Positions 1 through 6,442 of a DNA stretch of 17,090 bases are shown piece by piece. The notes beneath the pieces are model-generated. The model was not told the origin of the DNA. It did not search any database and worked only from the letters and a program-made list of their open reading frames with translations. The stretch lies in NCBI GenBank assembly GCA_020724685.1, contig DYGP01000006.1, positions 1 to 17,090 of the forward strand, given 5' to 3'. The position numbers and the translations under genes were made by a program. How positions within the stretch are numbered: the stretch's first letter is position 1; each line of letters opens with the position of its first letter. Source of the stretch: Candidatus Paceibacter sp. (GTDB lineage: Bacteria; Patescibacteriota; Minisyncoccia; UBA6257; GWB1-50-10).

Positions 1-30
1 GCTATCGGCGGTTTTTTTTCCAGAGACCAT
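1..30 (-). CDS. Start of the next gene, perhaps ribosomal protein S11 (partial)
   Basis: An ATG at 28-30 (minus) opens a frame that runs off the window edge after ten codons (MVSGKKTADS). It begins 16 nt after the rpsM stop, with a weak G-rich stretch (GGCGG) just upstream of the ATG. In most bacteria rpsK follows rpsM, and S11 often has a lysine-rich N-terminus, so rpsK is the natural guess. Ten residues cannot prove identity, and the name rests on gene order alone. Confidence 0.35.
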   Translation of the reverse strand, partial: MVSGKKTADS

Positions 31-46
31 CCGCCAACGGCCAAAG

Positions 47-430
47 CTATTTCAACTCGACCTTCCGCTTCCCGCTTCCCGCGGTTTTTCTCACGTTTCC
101 GCGAACGGTGCGCGAATTTGATTTTGTCCGCTGACCTTTTACGGGAAGGCGACGGGTGTGTCTTGTTCCACGATAAGATTTTATATCCCGGAGTCTGCCG
201 ATGTTCTGACGCACAATCTGCCTCAGCTCGCCTTCTATCTTGTAGTTCTTGTCGAGCAGCGATTGTATTTTATTTACCTCATCCGGAGTGAGATCCTTCG
301 CTTTTTTTCCGGAATCGATCTTCGTTTCCTTCAGGATCTTATCAGCGAGAAACGCCCCGACGCCGTAAATATACGAAAGGGAAATTCCGATTTTCTTTTC
401 GTCCGGGATATTTACACCGCTGATACGCAT
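47..430 (-). CDS. rpsM: 30S ribosomal protein S13
   Basis: The 127-residue product is S13, a head protein of the small subunit that contacts S19 and the subunit bridges to 23S rRNA and L5. The sequence shows the usual N-terminus (MRISGVNIP), the helix-two-turn-helix part around GVGAFLADKIL, and the C-terminal basic tail with YRGTRHTRRLPVKGQRTKSN, the family signature. Length is close to the usual 115-125. The ATG at 430 matches the family start. It is separated from rpmJ by an unusually long 101-nt spacer carrying a 7-bp-periodic repeat, and no Shine-Dalgarno sequence is visible. It belongs to the infA-rpmJ-rpsM unit. Confidence 0.98.
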   Translation of the reverse strand: MRISGVNIPDEKKIGISLSYIYGVGAFLADKILKETKIDSGKKAKDLTPDEVNKIQSLLDKNYKIEGELRQIVRQNIGRLRDIKSYRGTRHTRRLPVKGQRTKSNSRTVRGNVRKTAGSGKRKVELK

Positions 431-447
431 GATGAATTGGTTTTTTG

Positions 448-517
448 GTAATTAGTTTTCGGTTTTTTGCTTCGAGTCTTTTGTCGGCGGTTCTCTAACG
501 ATCAACCACTGACAACT
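448..517. repeat. Degenerate 7-bp-periodic repeat in the rpmJ-rpsM spacer
   Basis: On the plus strand ten heptads can be laid end to end without gaps from 448 to 517. The first seven (448-496) each begin with GT (six) or GC (one) and are mostly T-rich. The last three (497-517) are A/C-rich, beginning AAC, AAC and GAC. Read on the mRNA strand this is a short GT-rich part followed by a long run of heptads ending in AC or GC. The units share a period and a dinucleotide position, not a full sequence. The spacer is non-coding, so codon structure cannot explain a period of seven. Confidence 0.65.
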
Positions 518-531
518 GGGGGGTTCTTATT

Positions 532-648
532 TCATCCCTGCCTCTGTTTATGCTTCGGATTTTTTTTGCAAATCACATAAAGCTTCCCGCCCCTCCGTAC
601 GGTTTTACAATGCTGACATATCTTTTTTACTGATGCGCGTACTTTCAT
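532..648 (-). CDS. rpmJ: 50S ribosomal protein L36
   Basis: This 38-residue gene reads MKVRASVKKICQHCKTVRR and continues to KHKQRQG before a TGA stop. It is the zinc-ribbon form of L36, with C11 and C14 (CQHC), C27 (VICKKNPKH) and H32 as the expected metal ligands. L36 sits near domain VI of 23S rRNA in the large subunit. The length of 38 matches the bacterial norm exactly. It lies 7 nt downstream of infA in the conserved order infA-rpmJ-rpsM, so it is almost certainly cotranscribed. No clear Shine-Dalgarno sequence precedes the ATG at 648. Confidence 0.97.
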   Translation of the reverse strand: MKVRASVKKICQHCKTVRRGGKLYVICKKNPKHKQRQG

Positions 649-655
649 GGCAGAT

Positions 656-886
656 TTATAATCTTCGCACGATCCGTCCCCTTCTGTCGTTCGGGTCGGG
701 CATTTCAAGAAGCACCTTGTCGCCGGGAATGATGCGAATGCGATACAGCTTCATTTTCCCGGCCGGATGACCGAGCACTTCGCGCTCATCGCTTCCGCCG
801 ACATTCACCTTTACCCTAAAAATCAACCCGGGTAAAGCCTCTTCGACAATACCTTCGATGCGTACCAACTTTGAATTGTTTGTCAT
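656..886 (-). CDS. infA: Translation initiation factor IF-1
   Basis: The 76-residue product is an S1/OB-fold protein that binds the ribosomal A site during initiation. The sequence shows the family landmarks: an N-terminal strand with VRIEGIVEEALPG, then FRVKVN, the GHPAGKMKLYRIRIIPGDKV block (usually GHISGKMRMNYIRILPGD) and the final DRRGRIVRR. Length is close to the normal 71-76. The ATG at 886 lies only about 8-10 nt from the expected transcription start of the promoter at 901-929, so the message would be nearly leaderless, which fits the lack of a Shine-Dalgarno sequence. It heads the infA-rpmJ-rpsM group. secY, adk or map, often found upstream, are absent here. Confidence 0.97.
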   Translation of the reverse strand: MTNNSKLVRIEGIVEEALPGLIFRVKVNVGGSDEREVLGHPAGKMKLYRIRIIPGDKVLLEMPDPNDRRGRIVRRL

Positions 887-900
887 CTAAAGTCAGATAC

Positions 901-929
901 ATTCTTATAAAAAACCGCCCCTATGTCAA
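901..929 (-). promoter_or_regulatory. Likely sigma-70-type promoter of infA-rpmJ-rpsM
   Basis: On the minus strand a perfect TTGACA (924-929) is followed after exactly 17 nt by AAGAAT (901-906, four of six matches to TATAAT). A better-looking TATAAG lies at only 14 nt spacing. The site is in the non-coding gap between the RNase P terminator region and infA, with the ATG at 886. Transcription would start near 892-896. Confidence 0.6.
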
Positions 930-1020
930 CCCCGTTAGGAACGGATCGCGATTCGTGCGTTTCTCGAGACGGATGCGGCGGGACATTTCGTTTCCGGATA
1001 ACACAAGTTTTTTGTGCCCG

Positions 1021-1051
1021 TAAAAATCCCGCGGTCCGGCAGGAATCGCGG
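1021..1051 (-). terminator. Putative terminator after RNase P RNA
   Basis: Just past the P1 helix of the RNase P RNA, the minus strand forms CCGCG/CGCGG, a small internal mismatch, then TCC/GGA closing a TGCC loop. This is followed by GATTTTTA. The stem is short and imperfect, so this is only a moderate terminator candidate, but its position matches the expected RNA 3' end. Confidence 0.45.
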
Positions 1052-1634
1052 AAAAGCGGCGGATCATAAGCCGGATTCTGTTTAAACGATAATTCATCTG
1101 GGCCTTCGATTGCTCTCGGGCTCAAGCGACTCTCCACTCGCACGGAGCGCGGGAAAATCCCAAATTTCAGCATCTAAACCCCAAACAGCTTCAAAATCAC
1201 AATGACCGAATATTTCAAAAAATTGAATTTTTGGATATTGGAAATTGTTTGTTGTGTGGTGCTTAGAGCTTGGAATTTCCTTGCGCTCCGCACAAGATGG
1301 CACGGTCTTGCACTCAGGTAAGGATTTAGCCGTTTCACCTCCGTTTTTCTCTCCCTATGACGGAGTTGGACCGACTGCGCTGGGATCGGGTCCCTCCGGC
1401 CCTTTCGCGCCGGAGCGTCACTGTTCGCACCTCTAAGGTTTCCCTCGATGGGCGTTACCCACTACCATGCCGCTGCTGTGCAGCGGCTGAGTGTCCGGAC
1501 TTTCCTCCCCGCCCCCGCTTTACTCAAGCACTCTCTGTTGTTCACGCGAGCAGAACGAAAAAGTTCTGCAAATTTTTCCAAAACAAGCGATTCAGTAAAG
1601 CGAGGGCGGGGCTATCGTTTGATCCGCCGCTTTC
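1051..1634 (-). ncRNA. rnpB: RNase P RNA with an oversized loop insertion
   Basis: This is the catalytic RNA of ribonuclease P, which cuts the 5' leader from pre-tRNAs. The two hallmark blocks are present: GAGGAAAGTCCGGAC at 1507-1493 (CR-I, 5' strand of P4) and CAGAATCCGGCTTAT at 1080-1066 (CR-V). The ends pair as helix P1, with AAAGCGGCGGATC near 1633-1621 against GATCCGCCGCTTTT near 1065-1052, which fixes the boundaries within a few bases. A GGTAACGCCC-like stretch and an ACGGCTAAATCC segment match the type A layout. P3 is long, with an 18-bp stem holding one G-U pair and an inner hairpin. The RNA is about 584 nt against a usual 350-450. Most of the excess is a 132-nt insertion at 1151-1282, at the tip of what should be the P16/P17 arm. 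It starts 24 nt after rnhA. Confidence 0.95.
1151..1282. repeat. Inverted heptad-repeat element inserted in RNase P RNA
   Basis: The element is bracketed by a perfect 8-bp stem (CGGAGCGC at 1143-1150, GCGCTCCG at 1283-1290). The right half on the plus strand splits into contiguous heptads from 1231: four start TTG, then GTG, GAG and GAA. The left half is C/A-rich, and its heptads roughly mirror those of the right half in the same register. The centre is an almost perfect palindrome of the form AAAAATT-G-AATTTTT. Inner ends GGGAAAATCCC and GGAATTTCC pair across with one mismatch, so the RNA arm continues into the insert. The segment is clearly more AT-rich than the rest of the RNA. Confidence 0.75.
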
Positions 1635-1637
1635 TTT

Positions 1638-1666
1638 ATTAAATCACAAAAATATGAATTACACAA
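1638..1666 (-). promoter_or_regulatory. Likely promoter of RNase P RNA
   Basis: On the minus strand TTGTGT (1661-1666) is separated by exactly 17 nt from TTTAAT (1638-1643). The latter is preceded by TGA, giving an extended -10 (TGnTTTAAT). Transcription would begin about at 1631-1635, the independently predicted P1 start of the RNA. The -35 overlaps the 3' end of rnhA. Confidence 0.6.
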
Positions 1667-2078
1667 GTTTCGCATCAAGCGCCTTATTCACGAGAGCGTC
1701 GGCGACCTTATTCTCTTCGCGGGAAATATGGACGAAAGAAACTCTGCCAAAATCCTGCATAAGGTTCCACACTTCTATGAAAAGATCCTTCATCCCCTCG
1801 TTTTTTATCTTGTATTTCGCGTTCATCTGGTTCACCAGCAATTCGCTGTCTGAGCGAATTTCGATCTCCGTGCTCCCGGAAACGCCCTCTCCGAGAAGCT
1901 GCTTCGCTTTTTTGAGGGCAAAAATCACCGCCTTGTATTCTGCGACGTTGTTCGTCGTTTCGCCGACATATTCGGCGTATTCCTTGTTTAATTTTTTCAA
2001 GACGACCCCTATTGCCGCCGGACCGGGGTTTCCCCTCGCGCCGCCGTCGGTATAAACGATTATTTTTTCTTTGCTCAT
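1659..2078 (-). CDS. rnhA: Ribonuclease HI
   Basis: This enzyme cleaves the RNA strand of RNA-DNA hybrids. With the ATG at 2078 the product has 139 residues and the complete DEDD active site: D11 in YTDGGARGNPGP, E47 in NNVAEYKA, D77 in RSDSELLVNQM and D127 in NKVADALVN. It lacks the basic handle of E. coli RNase HI and resembles the short archaeal/Sulfolobus-like subtype. A TTG at 2102 would add eight residues and overlap the upstream gene. I prefer the ATG because it begins just before the first core strand and leaves a 7-nt gap after the DHH gene stop. It is the last protein gene of the eight-gene run, and the RNase P promoter -35 sits at its end. Confidence 0.93.
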   Translation of the reverse strand: MSKEKIIVYTDGGARGNPGPAAIGVVLKKLNKEYAEYVGETTNNVAEYKAVIFALKKAKQLLGEGVSGSTEIEIRSDSELLVNQMNAKYKIKNEGMKDLFIEVWNLMQDFGRVSFVHISREENKVADALVNKALDAKLV

Positions 2079-2085
2079 GGCTTGT

Positions 2086-2925
2086 TTATTTTTTTTTGAC
2101 AATCTTCCACGGGATCTTTTTATCCGCCCCGAAAACGAATCCCGATGCTTTTATGTGCCCCCCTCCTCCGTGTTTCTTCGCAAGCTTCGAAACATCAACC
2201 GTCCCGTCGGAACGGAGCGAGACCCTCGTCGCGTCTCCCTTCTGCGCCCATACGATCCCAACGGGAGGCGCCTTCTTTACGAGTTCGTTGGCGATTTCGG
2301 AGTTGAGAACAGGAGAATTGACGCACAATACCTTCATCCCCTCGAAAGACACTTTCGCCGCAGATTCAACGAGGCGCTCAATGATTTTTTTCTCGTAAGA
2401 AGAGAGGAGTTTTCCGTCGCGGACGATTGATTTCCTTTTGCGGGGATTTTCGACGTCTTTTAAAAATTTCTCCCATGCGGGAAAATCGTAATCGAGAAGC
2501 GCGAGCGCCGAAATGATTTCGCGCGTGCCTCGCATCCGCCACTTCCACAAATCGATGTCCTCGATGTGATGAAGGAGTTTCGGTGTCCGTTTCCTCGGGT
2601 GAAAATATCTCCAGGCGATCACCGCCCCGGAATGCCCGTTATCGAAAATATTTTCCGGAAAATATCCCGTATCGGACGCCATTCCCGCGTGATGATCAAG
2701 AACGACAAGCGACTCGTTTTTTCCGCGAAGCTTTTTCTGAATCGCCACCGAATAACTCACATCGATCGCATAGATCCTCCTGTCTGCGGGAAATTTTTCC
2801 GGGAGAGTTTCCGGATTCACCGCAACATATTCCGCTTTGTTGCCGAATTTTTTCCACGCCGCGAGCGCGCCGCCGAATCCGTCGAGGCAGTTTTTGTGGT
2901 ACAACACGAGAATTTTCTTTTTCAT
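2086..2925 (-). CDS. DHH-family phosphoesterase (NrnB/oligoribonuclease-like)
   Basis: The 279-residue product belongs to the DHH/DHHA1 superfamily, metal-dependent phosphoesterases acting on short oligonucleotides, cyclic dinucleotide products or related substrates. Visible motifs are YHKNCLDGFGGA (H10, D15), D55 in IYAIDVSY, the name-giving LDHHAG (77-80) and the C-terminal DHHA1 signature GGGGHIKASGF. The N-terminal HKNCLDGFG form is closest to the NrnB/cAMP-cGMP phosphodiesterase-like branch rather than RecJ or NrnA, but the substrate cannot be fixed from sequence. Its ATG overlaps the pgk stop as ATGA, implying translational coupling. Pairing with RNase HI fits a nucleic-acid turnover role. 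Confidence 0.9.
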   Translation of the reverse strand: MKKKILVLYHKNCLDGFGGALAAWKKFGNKAEYVAVNPETLPEKFPADRRIYAIDVSYSVAIQKKLRGKNESLVVLDHHAGMASDTGYFPENIFDNGHSGAVIAWRYFHPRKRTPKLLHHIEDIDLWKWRMRGTREIISALALLDYDFPAWEKFLKDVENPRKRKSIVRDGKLLSSYEKKIIERLVESAAKVSFEGMKVLCVNSPVLNSEIANELVKKAPPVGIVWAQKGDATRVSLRSDGTVDVSKLAKKHGGGGHIKASGFVFGADKKIPWKIVKKK

Positions 2926-4070
2926 TTCCGATTTTTTTGCTTTTTTAACGCCTCAATTCCCGGCAACTTCTTTCCCCCAAGATAGTCTAACATTGCCCCG
3001 CCGCCCGTTGAAAGAAAAATGTTTTTTCTTTTTGAGATCTTTGACTTGAAATTCGGAATGAGTTTTGCGGACGCAATCGTTTCCCCTCCGCCGACAACGA
3101 CTTCCGCGTCCTTGTTTGCAAGAATCGCGCTCCATATCGCCCGCGTTCCCTTTTCAAATCCCCTCTTTTCAGAGAGCCCCATCGGCCCGCTCCATACGAT
3201 TGTTTTCGCAAGGGCAATCGCCTCCGCAAAGAACCGTGCGGTCTCCGGACCGATATCGAGTATGGCCTCTTCAAACACATGCGCGTCGACGGGAAGGAAA
3301 ACGTTTTTCTTTTGGATTTTTCTTGCCTCCCGAACCATCTTCGGTTCATAAAGCGATCTCCATACCGGAAATCCCTGAGCAACGAGACAGGTGTTCGCCG
3401 CGGCGCCGCCCACAAGAATTTTGTCGGCATCGTTTTGAAACATCCTTACAATGCCGAGTTTATCGGAAATTTTTGCGCCCCCGACAACGAGCACAAATGG
3501 GCGCCTCGGATTCCTTAGCATCGCGTCAAGACGCGTCATCTCCCGCTCAAGAAGAATTCCTGCGTACGAAGGGAGGAATTTCGTGATCGCCGAAATCGAC
3601 GCGTGAGCCCGATGAGACGACGCAAACGCGTCATTTACGTACGCATCCGCGCACGACGCAAGAATTCTCCCAAAACTCGGATCGTTCGCCTCTTCCCCCG
3701 AGAAAAGGCGTATGTTTTCTACAAGTACGATGCGGGCATCGGAGTTTTCGACTTCGCGGACAAGCGCGGTGATTCGGTTTGCTGAAATGAAATCAACCGC
3801 CTCCCCTGTTTTTCCCGCGATAAGCGGCGCAAACGCTTCAAGCGAAACCTCTTTCATTTTTTTGGAGATTGTCCGCTTCGCGGATCCTGGTCTCCCCCGA
3901 TGGCTTACTATGATGATTTTTTCCGTTTCTTTTTTAAGAAGAAGTGAAAGCGTCGGAATAACCGCGTCAAGGCGGAATAATTCATCGCTGTTCTTAATGT
4001 TTAAATCAACGCGAACGAGAAACCTCTTCCCGCGAATATCGCTCTTCTTAAGTTTCGAGGCGTATTTCAT
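2922..4070 (-). CDS. pgk: Phosphoglycerate kinase
   Basis: This glycolytic enzyme transfers phosphate from 1,3-bisphosphoglycerate to ADP in the cytoplasm. The 382-residue product covers the two-domain fold. It has the N-terminal signature RVDLNIK (20-26, normally RVDFNVP), SHRGRP (56-61), VGGAKISDKLG (196-206), GPMG (295-298) and the nucleotide-loop STGGGAMLDYLGG (354-366). It is slightly shorter than the usual 390-400. It starts 5 nt after galT and overlaps the DHH gene by 4 nt, so it is embedded in an operon with sugar genes rather than with gap or tpi. The substitutions in the first signature are conservative, and activity is expected. Confidence 0.97.
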   Translation of the reverse strand: MKYASKLKKSDIRGKRFLVRVDLNIKNSDELFRLDAVIPTLSLLLKKETEKIIIVSHRGRPGSAKRTISKKMKEVSLEAFAPLIAGKTGEAVDFISANRITALVREVENSDARIVLVENIRLFSGEEANDPSFGRILASCADAYVNDAFASSHRAHASISAITKFLPSYAGILLEREMTRLDAMLRNPRRPFVLVVGGAKISDKLGIVRMFQNDADKILVGGAAANTCLVAQGFPVWRSLYEPKMVREARKIQKKNVFLPVDAHVFEEAILDIGPETARFFAEAIALAKTIVWSGPMGLSEKRGFEKGTRAIWSAILANKDAEVVVGGGETIASAKLIPNFKSKISKRKNIFLSTGGGAMLDYLGGKKLPGIEALKKQKNRK

Positions 4071-4075
4071 GCGTA

Positions 4076-5089
4076 TTATTTTCTTATGGCGGCGGCGGCA
4101 TCCTCCGGATCGACGACGTTCACCTCCATTCCGGTGTCATATTCGAATCCCCCCGGAATCCCCGCAACGGGACGGATCTCGACATTCCAATGATACGTGT
4201 CTTTGTGTTGGTTCTTATTCCGAGCGGGAGCGACGTTGAAAAAAAAGTTGTAGTCGGGATCGGCGAGATTTTTTTCGATTTTCGCGAGGACGAACTGCAG
4301 AGCTTCGGCCATTCCCTTCATTTCGGCATCGGGCGTATCTTCAAAAAACGCGCGGTGCCGTTTCGGAAATATTCTCGTCTCGAACTCATATCGGGACGCA
4401 TACGGGCAAAACGCGATTGCGTGCCTGTTTTCAAAGACGATCCTGCTCCCTCGTTTTTTTTCGGACCGGATCATCGCGCAAAAAGCGCATTGTCCGTGTT
4501 TTTCGAAATATTCGGATGAGCCGCGGAGCAAGCGCGATATGTCGGGGGGAATGATCGGAACCGCAAGTATCTGATAGTGCGGATGGAATATCGACGCTCC
4601 CGCTCCCTTGCCCCAATTATGAGACATGGAAACGTATGCGACGTTTTTGTCGCGGAGAAACATGAAATACCGCTCGCGAAACGCCGAAAATATCTGAAAC
4701 GCTTCCCTCTTCGAAATATGCGCGAAATTCTTCGTGTGGGAACGGGTGATCAGAAGATCGTGGTACCCGACGCCGGGGGAAGATTCGGAGAAACGCGATG
4801 AAGGGGTTTTACGAGCCCTCTTTTTCGAAGGGACGACGGCCGGATATTTGTTCTTCAGAACAAGGAGCTCCCAGTCTTTTCTCATGTCTCCGTGCGCCCG
4901 ACTCGCATACCCGAGAATAACTTTGTCGTCGACGTTTAAAAACGGATCCTCGAAAAGACACTTCTTTTTGGGGGAAGGAACCCGGGGCTTCTTTTTTTTC
5001 GCGAGATCGGTGGGTTTCCCGGCGCGACCGGGCACAAAAAGCACCCACTCGCCCGAGACAATGTCTTTCCTGAATTCCGAACGCTTCAT
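4076..5089 (-). CDS. galT: Galactose-1-phosphate uridylyltransferase-like HIT enzyme
   Basis: The 337-residue protein has the two-part HIT fold of GalT, which moves UMP between glucose-1-phosphate and galactose-1-phosphate. The family may instead act as an ADP-sugar phosphorylase. The active-site motif is HPHYQ at 169-173, where H171 should be the nucleotidylated histidine, preceded by SHNWGKGAGAS. A CAFC pair is at 201-204. The N-terminal zinc CxxC of classical GalT is degenerate (CLFE, C44), so the structural metal site is partial. The start motif FRKDIVSGEWVLFVPGR is typical. Its ATG overlaps the stop of the glycosyltransferase gene by 4 nt. The neighbours suggest it supplies an activated sugar for envelope glycosylation. 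Confidence 0.87.
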   Translation of the reverse strand: MKRSEFRKDIVSGEWVLFVPGRAGKPTDLAKKKKPRVPSPKKKCLFEDPFLNVDDKVILGYASRAHGDMRKDWELLVLKNKYPAVVPSKKRARKTPSSRFSESSPGVGYHDLLITRSHTKNFAHISKREAFQIFSAFRERYFMFLRDKNVAYVSMSHNWGKGAGASIFHPHYQILAVPIIPPDISRLLRGSSEYFEKHGQCAFCAMIRSEKKRGSRIVFENRHAIAFCPYASRYEFETRIFPKRHRAFFEDTPDAEMKGMAEALQFVLAKIEKNLADPDYNFFFNVAPARNKNQHKDTYHWNVEIRPVAGIPGGFEYDTGMEVNVVDPEDAAAAIRK

Positions 5090-5829
5090 GATTCTTTCTT
5101 TATTCTCGAGATGTCATACGCCGACCGCGCAAGCCACCAGCGGATTTTGACGACTTCGAGAAGAGTCGAAAAATACGCGCCAGCGCCGACGGTTGACCTT
5201 GTATCGTTCACCCACGTCACGGGAATTTCCTTTATCCTGTAACCCGCGGCCCTCGCGAGAGCGAGCGCTTCGACATCGAACCCCCATCTGTCTATTTTCA
5301 TGGAAGAAAATATCTTCTCTGCGGCCTCTTCGGAAAAACATTTGAATCCGCATTGCGTATCCCAGATTCCGGGCACCGCAAGCAACTGGATAAGGAGATT
5401 TCCGAATCTTCCGAGTATCTGCCTGTACCACGGTTGAGGAGGGCTCAATTTCGCTCCGCGAACGGCCCGCGAACCTATGATGATGTCATATTCTTTGAAG
5501 AAAGGGATCATCTTCTCAACCTGATCGACGGACGTCGAGTTGTCCGCATCGACAAAAAGCCGCCAGTTTCCTTTCGCTTCGCGCATACCCGAACGGATAC
5601 CCCACCCTTTTCCGTGATTTTCCCTGTTATCGACAAGTTTGAGATTTTTCACGATTGCCTGAAGACGCCTCACCACGTCCGCCGTTTCGTCTTTTGAACC
5701 GTCATTCACAACGACTATCTCGGAAGAATATTCGGCGCGGGAAAGATGTTTATCGATTTCAATGAGCGTAAGCGGGATCCGCTTTGCTTCGTTGTACGCC
5801 GAGATGACGACGGAAAGAAAAGGTTTCAT
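5086..5829 (-). CDS. GT2 glycosyltransferase, polyprenyl-phosphate sugar synthase type
   Basis: The 247-residue product is a family 2 glycosyltransferase of the dolichyl-phosphate beta-glucosyltransferase kind, which loads a sugar from a nucleotide donor onto a lipid phosphate. Motifs seen are SVVISAYNEAKRI (6-18), VVNDGSKDET (40-49), NHGKGWGIRSGM (71-82), the metal-binding FVDADNSTS (92-100), then DTQCGFKCF and RWGFDVEAL, which are characteristic of this branch. No strong membrane helices are seen, so it would work at the inner face of the membrane. It overlaps the GtrA gene upstream and galT downstream by 4 nt each. GT2 plus GtrA is a recurring pair for making and flipping a lipid-linked sugar. 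Confidence 0.92.
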   Translation of the reverse strand: MKPFLSVVISAYNEAKRIPLTLIEIDKHLSRAEYSSEIVVVNDGSKDETADVVRRLQAIVKNLKLVDNRENHGKGWGIRSGMREAKGNWRLFVDADNSTSVDQVEKMIPFFKEYDIIIGSRAVRGAKLSPPQPWYRQILGRFGNLLIQLLAVPGIWDTQCGFKCFSEEAAEKIFSSMKIDRWGFDVEALALARAAGYRIKEIPVTWVNDTRSTVGAGAYFSTLLEVVKIRWWLARSAYDISRIKKES

Positions 5830-6437
5830 TTTTGTTTTCTAAATATTACCAGGCGATAACTCAGAAAGTTCCACATAAACGACGCCGCAACGGCGACAAG
5901 AGCCCCGATATTCGCCCAGAGATTCTCCGAAATGAACGAGGGAGGAGTGATCAGGTTCACGATGGCGCTCGCCACAAGCACATTGATTGTCGTGCCGATG
6001 AGGGTGAAAAAAAGGAATTTCGCATATTCGTTTCCGGTCACTCCCGTTTCGCTTTCGAACGTCCAAAATTTATTCCAGAAATAACTGTTTGTGGTCGCGG
6101 CGAGAAAAGATGCCGCCTTGAACCCGGCATACGCCAATCCGCTTGCGATCCCGGTCATCATAATGAAAAGGTTCAGGATCCCTATATCAATAAGGGTGTT
6201 GAGCGTCCCCACCGCGGCGAATTTTCCGAATTGCTCAAACACCGGCCACACGCGGGCGAGAAGCTTGAGCGCAAAAAGAGCCGCCGGGGCAAATACGGAA
6301 AAACCGACAACGGAAGCGAAAACAATTGCCGGGGAAATAGAAAGCCCGATGTTGCCGAGCGGCAACAAAACAAGCCATCCGACGGCGAATCCTATGATCG
6401 CGACAAAGAAAAAATCTTTTTTTCCGTATGTTCCCAT
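5826..6437 (-). CDS. GtrA-family membrane protein
   Basis: The 203-residue protein is hydrophobic, with about six predicted helices. The GtrA core spans roughly 67-200 and shows FGKFAAVGTLNTLID (70-84), NSYFWNKFWTF (117-127) and the ending MWNFLSYRLVIF (188-199), all typical of the family. About 65 extra residues with two helices (10-29, 37-60) precede the core, whereas most members are 120-150 residues. The family is associated with translocation of lipid-linked sugars such as polyprenyl-phosphate-glucose, or with cell-wall polysaccharide synthesis. It starts 5 nt after the ATPase gene and overlaps the GT2 gene by 4 nt, supporting a joint function. Confidence 0.9.
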   Translation of the reverse strand: MGTYGKKDFFFVAIIGFAVGWLVLLPLGNIGLSISPAIVFASVVGFSVFAPAALFALKLLARVWPVFEQFGKFAAVGTLNTLIDIGILNLFIMMTGIASGLAYAGFKAASFLAATTNSYFWNKFWTFESETGVTGNEYAKFLFFTLIGTTINVLVASAIVNLITPPSFISENLWANIGALVAVAASFMWNFLSYRLVIFRKQK

Positions 6438-6442
6438 GAGGC

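Noticed and set aside
883..1303. Minus-strand open frames within the RNase P RNA and the infA upstream gap.
   Set aside because: They coincide with conserved RNA structure and promoter or terminator sequence, and the peptides resemble nothing.
2079..2102. An upstream TTG start for RNase HI at 2102.
   Set aside because: It would overlap the DHH gene by 17 nt and add a lysine-rich tail. The ATG at 2078 begins just before the first core strand.
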